DNA of 64,000 bases, from the NCBI GenBank assembly GCA_040752025.1, contig JBFMFR010000014.1, forward strand, positions 47,729 to 111,728. Reading direction: 5' to 3'. Source of the stretch: JBFMFR01 sp040752025. Its GTDB lineage: Bacteria > Chloroflexota > Anaerolineae > Anaerolineales > UBA4823. The position numbers and the translations under genes are program-made. The notes under the pieces were generated by a model that was not told the DNA's origin, did not search any database, and saw nothing but the letters and a program-made list of their open reading frames with translations. Positions 63,763-64,000 of this stretch are shown piece after piece (within the stretch, counting starts at the first letter, position 1; each line of letters begins with the position of its first letter).

Positions 63763-63932
63763 CTTCTCCTGGTCTGCGAAAATCCGCGTGGGTCTGCGCA
63801 CCATTTCCCCCGCCGCCGGCCCTCGACCCCCCTGCCCACAGCCATTGATCCTCAGTTATTCCTTAGATTAATTTTTTGTATCTACTCACAGGGTTGCTAA
63901 CAAGTGTGGAAATCTGATAAGATTGTAACACA

Positions 63933-64000
63933 ATGACACAGCCAGACTTGAACGATCTCAGCCGAGAAGAACTGATCCAAATCATCCTGAAGCAAGCCGC
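63933..64000 (+). CDS. Start of a probable IS66-family transposase gene, cut by window edge
   Basis: Only 22 complete codons are visible: MTQPDLNDLSREELIQIILK then QA. The pattern LSREELIQIILKQ is typical of the N-terminal leucine-zipper region of IS66 (TnpC-type) transposases in related genomes, where a run of coiled-coil heptads follows. No inverted-repeat end was identified. The preceding gap has no good ribosome site, so the start is provisional. Other coiled-coil proteins could begin this way. Confidence 0.45.
   Translation, partial: MTQPDLNDLSREELIQIILKQA

Larger units (their letters stand above)
63236..63932. other. Nearly gene-free intergenic stretch of about 700 bp
   Basis: No reading frame here has a ribosome site or recognisable protein sequence. 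It holds a GC-rich hairpin (63469-63497), a degenerate CTGTCTATTGCCTACCGTAT stretch similar to the TCTACTGTATTCC repeats, and the second copy of the 22-bp repeat (63741-63762). From about 63530 the plus strand is strikingly rich in C and poor in G. It is probably repeat-derived sequence between katG and a mobile element. Confidence 0.6.

Noticed and set aside
63462..63900. Several open frames of 70-130 codons in both directions
   Set aside because: No ribosome sites, proline/arginine/histidine-rich composition from a C-rich strand, and overlap with dispersed repeats.

Overview
The window looks like a chromosomal segment of a GC-rich heterotrophic Chloroflexota bacterium, probably of the Anaerolineae type. 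This is inferred from lipoprotein binding proteins with PEATKA-type low-complexity linkers, from numerous sugar ABC importers and Gfo/Idh/MocA dehydrogenases, from ISAzo13-like and probable IS66-like transposase pieces, and from short dispersed palindromes in the gaps. No rRNA, tRNA or CRISPR array was seen. Nearly all of the sequence serves carbohydrate uptake and catabolism, with its own transcription factors.

Layout. (1) 1-8507, minus strand: a sugar operon reading ROK regulator, substrate-binding protein, ATPase, two permeases, Gfo/Idh dehydrogenase and a deoC-like aldolase cut by the left edge. Its binding protein is an in-frame tandem duplication of the whole binding domain. (2) 8719-11973: a Gfo/Idh dehydrogenase divergent from a UROD-family gene and a GntR/HutC regulator, with matching TGTYCGRACA operators at both promoters. 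(3) 12120-17511: an accessory patch with a truncated ISAzo13-like transposase, an unknown protein translationally coupled to an extra DNA polymerase III beta clamp, a frameshifted gene, two unknown membrane proteins and fragments of a binding protein and a membrane protein. (4) 17642-25648: a lipoprotein with three internal repeats, then LacI, CUT1 binding protein, two permeases and a GH3 glycosidase. (5) 25755-34798: a membrane acyltransferase, then a compact catabolic cluster (DapA-like aldolase, Old Yellow Enzyme, ThuA, Gfo/Idh, GPH symporter, large exported protein of unknown function). (6) 34823-44704: a Ser/Thr kinase with two extracellular LysM domains, a DUF1963 protein, a MacB/FtsX-type ABC pair, an NAD-dependent epimerase, a class III aminotransferase and an orphan DUF6922 protein. 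(7) 44859-57336: an Opp/Dpp-type importer, LacI, a GH2 beta-mannosidase and a second GH3 enzyme, probably an oligosaccharide uptake and cleavage locus. (8) 57498-63235: a Pat-type acetyltransferase with an acyl-CoA synthetase module, PerR and KatG. (9) 63236-64000: a nearly gene-free stretch, then the first codons of a probable IS66-type transposase gene.

How the parts work together: three ABC importers (ribose-type CUT2, maltose-type CUT1, Opp-type) and one symporter each sit beside their own regulator or catabolic enzymes. For four regulators (ROK, GntR and both LacI proteins) a sigma70-like promoter with a palindromic operator can be read directly in the sequence. The most unusual observations are the duplicated binding protein, an 82-bp near-identical leader shared by two unrelated genes (12372 and 21401), the clamp-containing island, the shared operator between divergent promoters at 52350-52401, and the ThuA/OYE/DapA/Gfo cluster, for which I know no described pathway.
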